Positions 43,466 through 51,674 are shown, numbered from the stretch's first letter. The stretch: DNA of 64,000 bases from Rhizorhabdus wittichii RW1 (GCA_000016765.1 CP000699.1:4467501-4531500), one strand, 5' to 3'. Notes: a model not told the origin generated them from the sequence alone. Made by a program: numbers and translations.

Positions 43466-43476
43466 GAGCCGACCCT

Positions 43477-43647
43477 TTAGTTGACGGAGGCGTGAGCAGG
43501 CGTCGACGAAAGCGCCGCCAACACGACCGGCACGGCGAATGCGCCCACCGCCAGCTTGCGCATCAACGCGCGGCGATCGGCCGTCGCGTCGTCGGCCTGC
43601 TCGACCGAGCTTTCGGCCGACACGTCTTGCTCGTGCGGATTTTCCAT
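43477..43647 (-). CDS. Short peptide A, candidate substrate (56 aa)
   Basis: MENPHEQDVSAESSVEQADD is an acidic leader-like half; DRRALMRKLAVGAFAVPVVL follows, and the end is LSSTPAHASVN. It has exactly the same length as peptide B and lies 11 bp upstream of it. In both, a charged RR(A/S)LMRK precedes a hydrophobic run of 12-14 residues. Either this is a precursor peptide for the PqqD-HprK system, or a secreted peptide with an AHA-type cleavage site. A longer frame starting at 43683 is less likely. Confidence 0.6.
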   Translation of the reverse strand: MENPHEQDVSAESSVEQADDATADRRALMRKLAVGAFAVPVVLAALSSTPAHASVN

Positions 43648-43812
43648 GAAATGCCCCCTTGCGCCCCTGACGGTCAGCGACAAGCCTAGGGAGCAAAGCC
43701 GATCACGGCAAGGGCCATCAGATCAGTCCCATCGTCGTCCGTTCGACATGCAGCTCCGTCGGCATAGGATCGCCTTCGTCTTCATCAGCCGCGACGAACT
43801 TGCGGCCACCGC

Positions 43813-44655
43813 CTAGCGCAGCCGGCTCGTCAGCCGCCACCAGTCGGGGCGACGGTGGGCGAGGGCGCGGTCGGCGGCGTCGCGGTCCGCTTCCGATCCG
43901 AACAGCGCGAAGCAGGTGGCGCCCGATCCCGACATGCGGGCGAGGATCGCGCCCGGCTGGGCCGCGAGCAGCGTAACGACCTCGCCGATCACCGGGTGGA
44001 GCAGCGTCGCCGGCGCTTCGAGGTCGTTGCGCCCGGCCAGCGCCGCCGCGAGCGGATCGCCCGGCGCGAGCGGGCCGCGGTCGACCCGGTCCCAGGCCGC
44101 GAAGACCGGGCCGGTCGGCAGCGCCACGCGCGGATTGACCAGCAGCAGCGGCAGGCCGTGGAGGCCATCGGCCGCGATCGATTCGAGCCTGTCGCCGCGC
44201 TCGCCGCCGCGCACCGTGGCCGATCGGACGCAGGCGGGGACGTCGGCGCCGAGCGTTGCGGCGAGCGTCATGACGCGGGGATCGTCGGCGGCGATGCCAT
44301 ATGCACGACCCAGCAGCCGCAGCACGGCGGCGGCATCGGCCGATCCGCCGCCGATCCCGGCCGCGACCGGCAGCCGCTTGTCGAGCCGGATCGCCGGCCG
44401 CGCCGCTTCCCCCGCCAGTGCGCACAAGCCGTCGGCGGCGCGCATCACCAGATTGTCCTCGGGGTCCTCGCCCGCGAGTGCCGGGGCGAAAGGCCCGGCC
44501 AGCATCAGCCGCGCCGGGCCGGGTTCGGCCGCGACGATGTCGCCATGCTCGGCGAAGGCGAAGATCGTCTCGATGTCGTGATAGCCGTCGGCCCGGCGTC
44601 GCCGGACGTGCAGCGCCAGGTTGATCTTGGCGTAAGCGATCTCGGTCGGGTGCAT
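43813..44655 (-). CDS. ispE: 4-diphosphocytidyl-2-C-methyl-D-erythritol kinase
   Basis: The 280-residue GHMP kinase starts MHPTEIAYAKINLALHVRRR, with AYAKINL typical of IspE, the ATP loop LPVAAGIGGGSADAAAVLRL and the C-terminal ILARMSGSGATCFALFG. It performs the fourth step of the MEP isoprenoid pathway. ATG 44655 is chosen since residues upstream lack conservation. It lies downstream of the TPR gene, with a REPIN between. Confidence 0.95.
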   Translation of the reverse strand: MHPTEIAYAKINLALHVRRRRADGYHDIETIFAFAEHGDIVAAEPGPARLMLAGPFAPALAGEDPEDNLVMRAADGLCALAGEAARPAIRLDKRLPVAAGIGGGSADAAAVLRLLGRAYGIAADDPRVMTLAATLGADVPACVRSATVRGGERGDRLESIAADGLHGLPLLLVNPRVALPTGPVFAAWDRVDRGPLAPGDPLAAALAGRNDLEAPATLLHPVIGEVVTLLAAQPGAILARMSGSGATCFALFGSEADRDAADRALAHRRPDWWRLTSRLR

Positions 44656-44689
44656 GCTCGGCTCAGGCCACCGATGTCCGCTTCCTACC

Positions 44690-44780
44690 GTCATTCCCGC
44701 GCAAGCGGGAATCCATGGACGGCGGCCCGCAAGAAACGGAATGTGCCGTGACCGTGGATTCCCGCTTCCGCGGGAATGAC
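44690..44780. repeat. 91-bp REPIN-like element (copy F)
   Basis: Reverse-complement twin of copy A (24943-25033): same 91-bp length and the same centre (GGACGGCGGCCCGCA...GGAATGTGCCGTGACCG). Lies between the TPR gene and ispE. Confidence 0.8.
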
Positions 44781-44820
44781 GTGGTGAGGTGGGAGGCGTT
44801 CAAGACGGATCGGAACGGTG

Positions 44821-46497
44821 TCAGTTCGCGCTGAGCCGGTCGCCGGGGCCGTCGGCCATCTTGCGCTTGATCCGCTCGCTGTCGGTCTTGCCGGCCTGGA
44901 CCAGCGCCGCGCGCCAGGCGTAGCGCGCCTCGATCCGCCGGCCGACCGCCCAATAGGCGTCGCCGAGATGCTCGTTGATCACCGACTGGCCCGGCTCGCC
45001 CGCCACCGCGCGTTCGAGGGCGGCGATCGCGCCCGGATAGTTGCCGCGCTTGTAATAGAGCCAGCCGAGCGAATCGGCGATCGCCGCGTCGTTGGGATCG
45101 AGGCTGCTCGCGCGCTCGATATAGGCCTGCGCCTCGGGCAGGTTCTCGCCGCGATCGAGCATGCCATAGCCGAGATAGTTGAGGATCACCGCCTGGCCCG
45201 GCGCCAGCTTGCCGGCCTGGCGCAGCCGGTCCTTGGCGCCCTCCCAGTCGCCGGCGCGGTCGAGCGCGCCCGCCTGCAGGAACAGATGCGCCCAGTTCGG
45301 GATACCCTGCGCCGTATCGATGTCGATCGCGCGCTGATAGGCCTTCACCGCTTCGGCCGGGCGGTCGAGATCGGAAAGGATGCCGCCCAGCTCGACCAGG
45401 GTCGCGGCGCTGGCATCGGGTTGCGCGGCGGCCTTCTGCGCATCGGCGAGCGCGGCCTGGCGATTGCCCATCGACAGCAGGATGCCGCTGCGTTCCTGCC
45501 GCGCGGCTTCGCGGAGCGGATCGTCGGCGGGCACCTTGTCGAGCAGGGCGAGCGCCGCGTCATGATAGCCGTTGGCGGTCAGCAGGTCGGCGGTGGCGAT
45601 GATCGCCGCGGCGTTGGTCGGCGCCAGATAGCCGGCGATGCGGGCGAGTTGCAGCGAGACGGGGGAGCGGCCGTCGCCCTTCACGTCGATCGCGAGCTGC
45701 GCGAACAGGTCGGACAGGCCCAGCTCGGGCGTGTCGATCGCGCCGCCGAGCGGCTTGCCGGCGTCGAGCGTGGCGCGGGCCTGGATCAGCTCGGGCGTCT
45801 GGCCGTCGAGGATGGCGCGGGCATCGGCCATGTCGCCGCGCTTGGCGAGCAGCGCCGCGGCGGCGAGCTGAAGGCGCAGCGAGCGCACGTCGTGCGCCGC
45901 GATCAGCCGCCGCAGGTCGGCCAGCACCTCATGGCGGCCCATCGCCAGCGCGATCAGCATATAATGGTCGCGCGAATAGGCGTTCGAAAGCTGCGAGCCG
46001 CCGGCCGGCGCGGCGAGCCGGGCGGCGTCCGACGACTGGCGGCCATAGGCGACCCAGCCGCGCATCACCGGCGCGAGGAAGCCGAACACCTGTTCGCGCT
46101 CGATCCGCCCGATCGTCGCATTGGCGCGCTTCCAGTCGTGCGCGGTGACCGCCTCGGCGAACAGCAACAGCGTGCCGTCGGGGGGCAGGGCGCCGAGCCG
46201 GTCGAGCTGCGCGGTGGCGAGCCCGGCGAGCTTGTAATTGCCCGCGGTCAACGCCTGGCGATAGGTGCGCAGCGCCAGCCGCTTGTCCTGCGGCGACGCC
46301 TGGAGCAGGCGCGCATAGCTGGCAGCGGCCGCTTCGGGCATGCCGGCGGCATCGGCGAGCCGGGCGTGGACATATTGCCGCATCTCCGCCGAGGCGTCGT
46401 TGACCATGGCGGGGGCCATGGCCGGCCAGGCCAGCAGCAGCCCCGCGGCGATGGCGACCCGTCCGCGCTTCATTCCCATCTTCCGGCTCCGAACCAT
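44821..46497 (-). CDS. Periplasmic/outer-membrane TPR protein
   Basis: The 558-residue protein has a signal peptide (MKRGRVAIAAGLLLAWPAMA) and about ten helix pairs of TPR type; the clearest are in the C-terminal third (PAEAVKAYQRAIDIDTAQ, YIERASSLDPNDAAIADSLG, YPGAIAALERAVAGEPGQSV). In sphingomonads such proteins are encoded just before ispE. It is likely a scaffold or assembly factor; partner unknown. Confidence 0.85.
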   Translation of the reverse strand: MVRSRKMGMKRGRVAIAAGLLLAWPAMAPAMVNDASAEMRQYVHARLADAAGMPEAAAASYARLLQASPQDKRLALRTYRQALTAGNYKLAGLATAQLDRLGALPPDGTLLLFAEAVTAHDWKRANATIGRIEREQVFGFLAPVMRGWVAYGRQSSDAARLAAPAGGSQLSNAYSRDHYMLIALAMGRHEVLADLRRLIAAHDVRSLRLQLAAAALLAKRGDMADARAILDGQTPELIQARATLDAGKPLGGAIDTPELGLSDLFAQLAIDVKGDGRSPVSLQLARIAGYLAPTNAAAIIATADLLTANGYHDAALALLDKVPADDPLREAARQERSGILLSMGNRQAALADAQKAAAQPDASAATLVELGGILSDLDRPAEAVKAYQRAIDIDTAQGIPNWAHLFLQAGALDRAGDWEGAKDRLRQAGKLAPGQAVILNYLGYGMLDRGENLPEAQAYIERASSLDPNDAAIADSLGWLYYKRGNYPGAIAALERAVAGEPGQSVINEHLGDAYWAVGRRIEARYAWRAALVQAGKTDSERIKRKMADGPGDRLSAN

Positions 46498-46771
46498 GTC
46501 GTCCCCCGTCTACTCCAGCGGGACGAGGGTCGGCCAGCCCTCAAACGCCGCGCCGTGCCGCAGCACCCGCATTTATCTGCTATTGCGAGTGATTATCAAA
46601 CTTGCTAGGTCATGGGGCCTGACGAGAAAGCGGCCCTGCCCCGGGCCGTCAGGCGCCGGTTCGCTGCCCTAACCTTCGGTTGGCCACGGCCGGAGAGCGG
46701 ACCGGCGCCACCCTTCTCCGACGATGCCGCCAGGGCTGTGGCGTCGGTGACCGGCTACGCTACAAGGGGGC

Positions 46772-47371
46772 ATGATTCGCCGTTTCCTTCCGATCGCGCT
46801 GGCGCTGCTGGCCACCGCGCCCGCCCAGGCCGTTCCGGCTCCGTCGCTGGTCAAGGTCGCGCTCAAGACCAGCGAGGGGACGATCGTCGTCGCCGTCGAC
46901 ACGAAGCGCGCGCCGATCACGGCGAACAATTTCCTCGCCTATGTCGACCAGAAGAAGCTCGACGGCACGACCTTCTATCGGGCGGCGCGGGCGATCGGCA
47001 ATCCGAAGCGCGGTTTCATCCAGGGCGGCGTCCATCGCGACGCGCGCCGGTCGTTGCCGCCGATCCGGCACGAACCGACCAGCAAGACCGGCATCCACCA
47101 CGTCGACGGCGCCATCTCGATGGCGCGGCGCGAGCCCGGGTCGGCGATGGGCGAGTTCTTCATCCTGGCCGGCGCGGCCCCGGCGATGGACGCGAAGCCC
47201 GGCGGCGGCGACGCCAATGCCGGCTATGCCGCCTTCGGCAAGGTGGTGTCCGGCATGCCGGTGGTGAAACGCATCCTGGCCGTGCCGACCTGGCCCGGCG
47301 GAGCGGGGGCGATGAAGGGGCAGCTCATCAGGCAGCCGGTCAAGATCATCGAGGCGAAGCGGATCGGCTAG
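46772..47371 (+). CDS. Periplasmic cyclophilin-type peptidyl-prolyl isomerase
   Basis: The 199-residue protein has a signal peptide (MIRRFLPIALALLATAPAQA) and a cyclophilin domain: VALKTSEGTIVVAVD, APITANNFLAYVDQKKLDGT, TFYRA, GFIQGGV, and ARREPGSAMGEFFILAG and YAAFGKVVSGMPVVKRI. It catalyses proline cis-trans isomerisation in the periplasm. The usual active-site Arg is in TFYRAARA. It stands alone, 401 bp from the gene to its left, with no supported gene between. Confidence 0.9.
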   Translation: MIRRFLPIALALLATAPAQAVPAPSLVKVALKTSEGTIVVAVDTKRAPITANNFLAYVDQKKLDGTTFYRAARAIGNPKRGFIQGGVHRDARRSLPPIRHEPTSKTGIHHVDGAISMARREPGSAMGEFFILAGAAPAMDAKPGGGDANAGYAAFGKVVSGMPVVKRILAVPTWPGGAGAMKGQLIRQPVKIIEAKRIG

Positions 47372-47398
47372 GGCGGGGCGCCTGTTTTCCTATCCTCC

Positions 47399-47424
47399 GT
47401 CATTCCCGCGAAAGCGGGAATGAC
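47399..47424. repeat. Single REP unit
   Basis: GTCATTCCCGCGAAAGCGGG closes on itself as GTCATTCCCGC-GAAA-GCGGGAATGAC, a single 11-bp hairpin equal to one end of copies A and F. Lies after the isomerase gene and may end its transcript. Confidence 0.7.
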
Positions 47425-47446
47425 GGAGGAGGGGCCAGGTCAAACC

Positions 47447-47553
47447 CTAGAGCGGTTCACGATCTGATTGCATCAGATCGGCCGCTCTAGGTGATTGTTT
47501 TATCGCGATTTCCGAGCCGGCAGATGTTTCCATCTGCCTAGAAATCGCTCTAG
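47447..47553. repeat. Double-hairpin CTAGAGCG...CGCTCTAG element
   Basis: First part 47447-47490: CTAGAGCGG and CCGCTCTAG enclose GATCTGAT-TGC-ATCAGATC. Second part to 47553: CGATTTC...GAAATCG enclose GGCAGATG-TTTC-CATCTGCC, and it ends CGCTCTAG. The final CTA provides the stop of the flavin reductase gene. Related to 40928-40996. Confidence 0.65.
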
Positions 47554-48038
47554 CGCGCGGCGTTGGCGAAGGTGCCGTCGACCCAGACCAGCGGCGAGAT
47601 CTCGTCATGGTTCACGACATGCTCGACCTCGCCGAGGAACAGCGTGTGGGTGCCGACGTCGATCCGCTGCGTCGTGCGGCAGACCAGGCTGGCGAGCGCG
47701 TCGCCGAGCACCGGGATGCCGTCCGGTCCGGCGATCCAGCCGCCGTCCTCAAACCGCTCGAGGCCCTTCTTCTTGCCGCTGAAGATGCCGACGAGATCGC
47801 GGTGCCGGTCGGCCAGCAGGTTCACGCAGAAACGTTCATGGCCCATCAGCACGGGATGGATGCTGGCGGTGCGGTTGACGGCGGTCAGCAGGGTCGGCGG
47901 TTCGGCGCAGACCGACATCACCGCGGTCGCGGCCATGCCCGTCCAGTTCTCGCCCTTGCCCGACGTGATCAGCGCGATCGTCGTCGCCAGCCGGCGCATC
48001 GCATGGCGGAAGCCTTCCTTGATCTCGTCCTCGCTCAC
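47550..48038 (-). CDS. Flavin reductase domain protein
   Basis: The 162-residue protein has the FMN-binding flavin-reductase fold: FRHAMRRLATTIALITSGKG, WTGMAATAVMSVCAEPPTLL, NRTASIHPVLMGHERFCVNL and IDVGTHTLFLGEVEHV. It reduces free FMN/FAD with NAD(P)H, often for a two-component monooxygenase. No partner oxygenase is adjacent. The TAG stop is contributed by the repeat element. Confidence 0.9.
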   Translation of the reverse strand: MSEDEIKEGFRHAMRRLATTIALITSGKGENWTGMAATAVMSVCAEPPTLLTAVNRTASIHPVLMGHERFCVNLLADRHRDLVGIFSGKKKGLERFEDGGWIAGPDGIPVLGDALASLVCRTTQRIDVGTHTLFLGEVEHVVNHDEISPLVWVDGTFANAAR

Positions 48039-48207
48039 CTTGGTCTCCTCCTCGCTTTCCCAGCGGCGCTAGAGAATTGGCCGGCGCGGCGCAATCGCCT
48101 CTATGCCCCATCGATCGTTTTACGCCTGTCCGGCACCGCTTTTCTTTTGCTGGCCAAGCGCGTATGGCGACGCGAAATCCCGAAGACCAGCCTGATGAGG
48201 AACGAGT

Positions 48208-48426
48208 TTGGCCAAGGAAGAATTGCTCGAAATGCGCGGGCAGGTCGTGGAACTGCTGCCCAATGCGATGTTCCGCGTGAAGCTCGAGAATGATCACGAG
48301 ATTCTCGGCCACACTGCCGGGAAGATGCGCAAGAACCGCATCCGCGTGCTGGTGGGGGACGAGGTTCTGGTCGAACTGACCCCCTATGACCTGACCAAGG
48401 GTCGCATCACCTATCGCTTCAAATAA
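48208..48426 (+). CDS. infA: Translation initiation factor IF-1
   Basis: The 72-residue protein [20 protein letters not shown] then [20 protein letters not shown] is unmistakable IF-1, an OB-fold protein binding the 30S A site. The start codon is TTG (48208), behind TGAGGA at proper spacing; an IF-1 with a TTG start may itself be subject to start-codon discrimination by initiation factors. Maf follows after 13 bp. Confidence 0.97.
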   Translation: MAKEELLEMRGQVVELLPNAMFRVKLENDHEILGHTAGKMRKNRIRVLVGDEVLVELTPYDLTKGRITYRFK

Positions 48427-48439
48427 GGGGCGGGGCCCC

Positions 48440-49081
48440 TTGTCCCCGTCCGACTCCCCGCTCGTCCCCGCATCGCTTGTCCTCGCCTCGGCCAGCCCGC
48501 GCCGGGCCGAGCTGATCGGCCGGCTGGGTGTGGCGCCCGCGGCGATCGACCCCGCCGACATCGACGAGACGCCGCACAAGGGCGAGCTGCCCTCGCCCTA
48601 TGCCGCGCGCATGGCGGCTGGGAAGGCGGCCCGCGTGGCGGCGCGCCATCCCGGTGTCGCGGTGCTCGGCGCCGACACGGTGGTCGCCGCCGGCCGCCGC
48701 ATCCTGCCCAAGACCGAGACCGAGGCCGAGGCGCGCGCCTGCCTGCAGCTGCTGTCCGGCCGCCGTCATCGCGTCCATTCGGCGGTCACGCTGATCGACG
48801 CGGGCGGCGCGGCGCGGCACCGGCTGTCGACCAGCATCGTCCGTTTCAAGCGGCTGACGACGGCCGAGATCGAAGCCTATCTGGCCGGCGGCGACTGGCG
48901 CGGCAAGGCGGGCGGCTATGCGATCCAGGGCTATGCCGAGAGCTGGGTCGCGATGCTGGCGGGCAGCCATTCGGGGGTGATGGGCCTGCCGCTGTTCGAG
49001 ACGCGCGCGCTGCTCGCCGCGGCGGGCCTGCTGCCGTCCGGCCTCCCGTCGACCGACCCATTGTCGACCGACGATGCGTGA
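48440..49081 (+). CDS. maf: Maf-family nucleotide pyrophosphatase
   Basis: The 213-residue protein starts with a TTG at 48440 and shows LVLASASPRRAELIGRLG, VAVLGADTVVAAGRRILPKT and GGDWRGKAGGYAIQGYAESW, the Maf/septum-formation signatures. Maf proteins hydrolyse non-canonical or specific NTPs. The 3' end overlaps the RNase E/G gene by 8 bp. The infA-maf-RNase-yacG order is widespread in Alphaproteobacteria. Confidence 0.93.
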   Translation: MSPSDSPLVPASLVLASASPRRAELIGRLGVAPAAIDPADIDETPHKGELPSPYAARMAAGKAARVAARHPGVAVLGADTVVAAGRRILPKTETEAEARACLQLLSGRRHRVHSAVTLIDAGGAARHRLSTSIVRFKRLTTAEIEAYLAGGDWRGKAGGYAIQGYAESWVAMLAGSHSGVMGLPLFETRALLAAAGLLPSGLPSTDPLSTDDA

Positions 49082-50075
49082 ATGGCTCTACGAGGCGGGG
49101 ATCGGGGAAGCCCGGGCCGCGCTCGTCGAGGATGGCGTCATCATCATGGCCGAGATCGAGCCCGACGATGACGGCGCGCGCGCCGGCACGATCGTCGAGG
49201 CGCGGCTCGACCGTGTCGTCATACCCGGCCGCCGCGCGATCGTCCGGCTCGATTCGGGCGAGGAGGCGCTGATCGAGCCGGTGCCGAAAGGCGTGTCCGA
49301 GGGCGGGCGGCTGCTGGTCGAGATCCACCGCGCCGCGCTCGCCGAGACCGGGCGGACCAAGCTGGCGTTGGCGCGGCTCGCTACGGAGGGTGCGGTGCCG
49401 GCGGCGGGCCCCGGCCTGCTGGCACGGATCCAGGCGGGCGGCGATCCGGTGCGCCAGCTCCATGCGCATCAGGCGGATGCGTTCGAGGCGGCGGGCTGGT
49501 CCGAGCTGATCGAGGAGGCGGCGAGCGGGGAGGCGGCGTTCGACGGCGGCGCGCTGCACCTGTCGCTGACCCCGGCAATGAGCCTGATCGACGTCGACGG
49601 CTGGCTCGATCCGGCCGCGCTGGCCTTGGCCGGGGCGGCGGCGGCGGCGCGGATGATCGTGCGGCACGGCCTGGGCGGATCGATCGGCATCGACCTGCCG
49701 ACCGTCGAGGGCAAGGCGGCGCGGCTGGCGGCGGCCGAGGCGATCGACGCGATCCTGCCGCAGCCGTTCGAGCGGACCGCGGTGAACGGCTTCGGCTTCC
49801 TCCAGATCGTCCGCAGGCGGGCGCGGCCGTCGCTGCCCGAGCGGCTGCGGCGCGATCCGGTGGGCGCCGCCGCCCGCGCGCTGCTGCGCCGCGCCGAGCG
49901 AACGCCGGGGGCGGGGGCGCGGACGCTGACCGCCGCGCCGGCCGTGATCGACCGGATCGCGGGCCGGACGGATTGGGCGGCGGAGCTCGAACGGCGGCTC
50001 GGCGCGCGGCTCGTCTTGCGCGCCGACGCCGGGCTCGCCATATCGGCGGGCCATGTCGATGCGCAAACCCCCTAG
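49074..50075 (+). CDS. Ribonuclease E/G family protein (short form)
   Basis: The 333-residue protein lacks a full S1 domain but has GTIVEARLDRVVIPGRRAIV near the start and the catalytic-site pattern SLIDVDGWLDPAALALA with D-x-D, then GLGGSIGIDLPTVEGK and VNGFGFLQIVRRR. It is shorter than RNase G (about 490), the usual form in this alphaproteobacterial cluster. It probably cleaves single-stranded RNA. yacG overlaps its 3' end by 23 bp. Confidence 0.85.
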   Translation: MREWLYEAGIGEARAALVEDGVIIMAEIEPDDDGARAGTIVEARLDRVVIPGRRAIVRLDSGEEALIEPVPKGVSEGGRLLVEIHRAALAETGRTKLALARLATEGAVPAAGPGLLARIQAGGDPVRQLHAHQADAFEAAGWSELIEEAASGEAAFDGGALHLSLTPAMSLIDVDGWLDPAALALAGAAAAARMIVRHGLGGSIGIDLPTVEGKAARLAAAEAIDAILPQPFERTAVNGFGFLQIVRRRARPSLPERLRRDPVGAAARALLRRAERTPGAGARTLTAAPAVIDRIAGRTDWAAELERRLGARLVLRADAGLAISAGHVDAQTP

Positions 50076-50214
50076 ATGCCCCGGCTGCGGCAAGGCCCCG
50101 GTCGAGCAGTTCGAACCCTTCTGCAGCCAGGGATGCCGCGATCGCGACCTGCTCAAATGGCTGGACGAGGGCTATCGCATCCCCGGCCCGCCGGCCGATC
50201 CCGAGGGCGAATAA
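50053..50214 (+). CDS. yacG: DNA gyrase inhibitor YacG
   Basis: The 53-residue protein (MSMRKPPRCPGCGKAPVEQF...) carries the zinc set CPGC...FCSQGC and CRDRDLLKWLDEGYRIPGPP, the YacG signature. YacG binds GyrB and blocks gyrase DNA binding. It overlaps the RNase gene's end by 23 bp; the next ATG at 50059 is an alternative start. It was recovered by hand because of its shortness. Confidence 0.93.
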   Translation: MSMRKPPRCPGCGKAPVEQFEPFCSQGCRDRDLLKWLDEGYRIPGPPADPEGE

Positions 50215-50281
50215 AAAAGCGAAAAGCGGGCTGGACAGAATGCGCGACCCGCCTCTATAGGCACGCCTCCAACGCGCGAGT

Positions 50282-50357
50282 GCCCAGGTAGCTCAGTTGG
50301 TAGAGCATGCGACTGAAAATCGCAGTGTCGGCGGTTCGACCCCGTCCCTGGGCACCA
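50282..50357 (+). tRNA. tRNA-Phe (GAA)
   Basis: A 76-base cloverleaf: acceptor arm GCCCAGG pairs with CCTGGGC followed by A and encoded CCA; D-arm GCTC...GAGC; anticodon arm TGCGA-CTGAAAA-TCGCA with anticodon GAA; T-arm with GGTTCGACC. It is the target site of the island whose integrase starts 166 bp downstream. Confidence 0.97.
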
Positions 50358-50460
50358 CATTCCTGTTCGCGGATGTTCACGCGCGTTCTTGAATCCTCAA
50401 CAAAATCAGCATAATTTCAAACCGATCATTCGGCACTGTTCGTCCGTGATCGCCTGTAGC

Positions 50461-50521
50461 TGCCCCCAGATGGGGGCATGCTCGGGGGCACGGTTTGGCT
50501 TCCGTGGAAGGGATGCCCCCA
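50461..50521. repeat. Four TGGGGGCA sites upstream of the integrase
   Basis: TGCCCCCA (50461-50468), TGGGGGCA (50471-50478), CGGGGGCA (50483-50490) and TGCCCCCA (50514-50521) lie just before the integrase start, in alternating orientation. In DUF4102-type integrases such repeats are presumed arm-type binding sites. Confidence 0.55.
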
Positions 50522-50523
50522 TT

Positions 50524-50905
50524 ATGGCGCTCACCGATACAGCAATTCGAGCCCTCCAGCCGGCAGAATCCCCTTACAAGCGCGCCGATGAGCGGGGCCT
50601 ATATGTTGAGGTTTTTCCCAACGGATCGAAGCTGTGGCGCCTGAAATACCGCGTTGGGGGCAAGGAGAAGCGCTTGGCTCTGGGGGCCTATCCCGAAACC
50701 TCGCTGAAGGACGCGCGCACCGGTCGCGACGAAGCTCGCAAGCTGATCGCCGCCGGCGTCGACCCATCGCTGGAGAGGCAGCGCGATCGCCGCCGCGGCC
50801 GCGATGAGGCGACCAATAGCTTCGAGGTGGTCGCGCTGGAGTATTTCGACAAGCGCCGGCGCGACGGCAAGAAAGGTTGGTCGGCCGCCACGGAGACGAA
50901 AGCTC
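50524..50905 (+). pseudogene. 5' fragment of a DUF4102-type tyrosine integrase
   Basis: MALTDTAIRALQPAESPYKR and VEVFPNGSKLWRLKYRVGGK then EKRLALGAYPETSLKDARTG are the DUF4102 N-terminal arm-binding domain. Similarity ends after about 127 codons at GWSAATETKA; the core and catalytic domain (R...HxxR...Y) are absent. The frame continues for another 300 codons as translated shadow of the LysR region. It marks a former P4-like island in tRNA-Phe whose integrase has been cut by a deletion. Confidence 0.85.
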
Positions 50906-51598
50906 CGGATCGCGATTACCGCCGACATGTCGGTCGAAAGCCTTCGTTCCAGCATATCGGAATTCGCGCGGCTGTCGCCGCACACCGAAATCGACATCGC
51001 GGTGATTCCGACCGACGCGATCGACCGGGCGATCGTCCGGGCCGCCTGTCATTTCGCCCTGTCCGGCTCCTCCATGAGGACATCTCCGGCCGTGGCGGCC
51101 TTTCCGCTCTACTCCGGTCCGCTGGTCGCCGTCGTCCGCGGCGATCACCCACTGGCCGACGGAAAAGCCGTCGGCGCCGCGGATTTCGCGGGCTATCCCC
51201 TGGTGGCCGGCTGCAGTGCGGCGATACGGCGCAGGCTGGAAGATGCCTTGACGTCGGCCGGCGTCGCCGCTGCATTCCGCCTCCAGACGACCGATGCCGA
51301 GATGATCGAACGGCAGCTGCGATCGACCGAGGCCGTCGCCATCGTCGGCGCGGCAGCGGTTCCGCCCGCCTGGCGGCATCGCCTGGTCGTCCTGCCGATC
51401 GCCCTGCACGATCTGGCCCCGTTCGAAATGTGGCTGTCGGTCGGCAGGGCGGCCGCGCTGCCGGACCAGGCGCTGGCCTTCCTCGACATCCTCGCCCCGC
51501 ATCTCGCGGCGCGGCGGTTGGCGGCCTGCCTGCGCGACGGTGTCGATCAGCGGCCGGAGGCCCCCGTCGGTTGGCCGCAGGATATCTCCACGCCCTGA
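50900..51598 (+). pseudogene. LysR effector-binding domain fragment without HTH
   Basis: Reading in another frame from about 50900, KLRIAITADMSVESLRSSIS, HTEIDIAVIPTDAIDRAIVR and PLVAVVRGDHPLADGKAVGA match the LysR-type substrate-binding domain through to the stop at 51598. The helix-turn-helix is missing; the 5' end is fused within the integrase fragment. Whether any protein is made is unclear; a start at 50804 inside the integrase would give a hybrid protein. Confidence 0.75.
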
Positions 51599-51674
51599 TC
51601 GCTGCGCCGCAACGACGTCATCGCTTCATCGAGCGATTATTGCCCGTCGCCGATAACGTGGTAAGCCTTACCCC

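Noticed and set aside
24943-47424. CRISPR array
   Set aside because: The dispersed palindromes are kilobases apart, paired as inverted units and of several subtypes; no regular spacers or cas genes are present.
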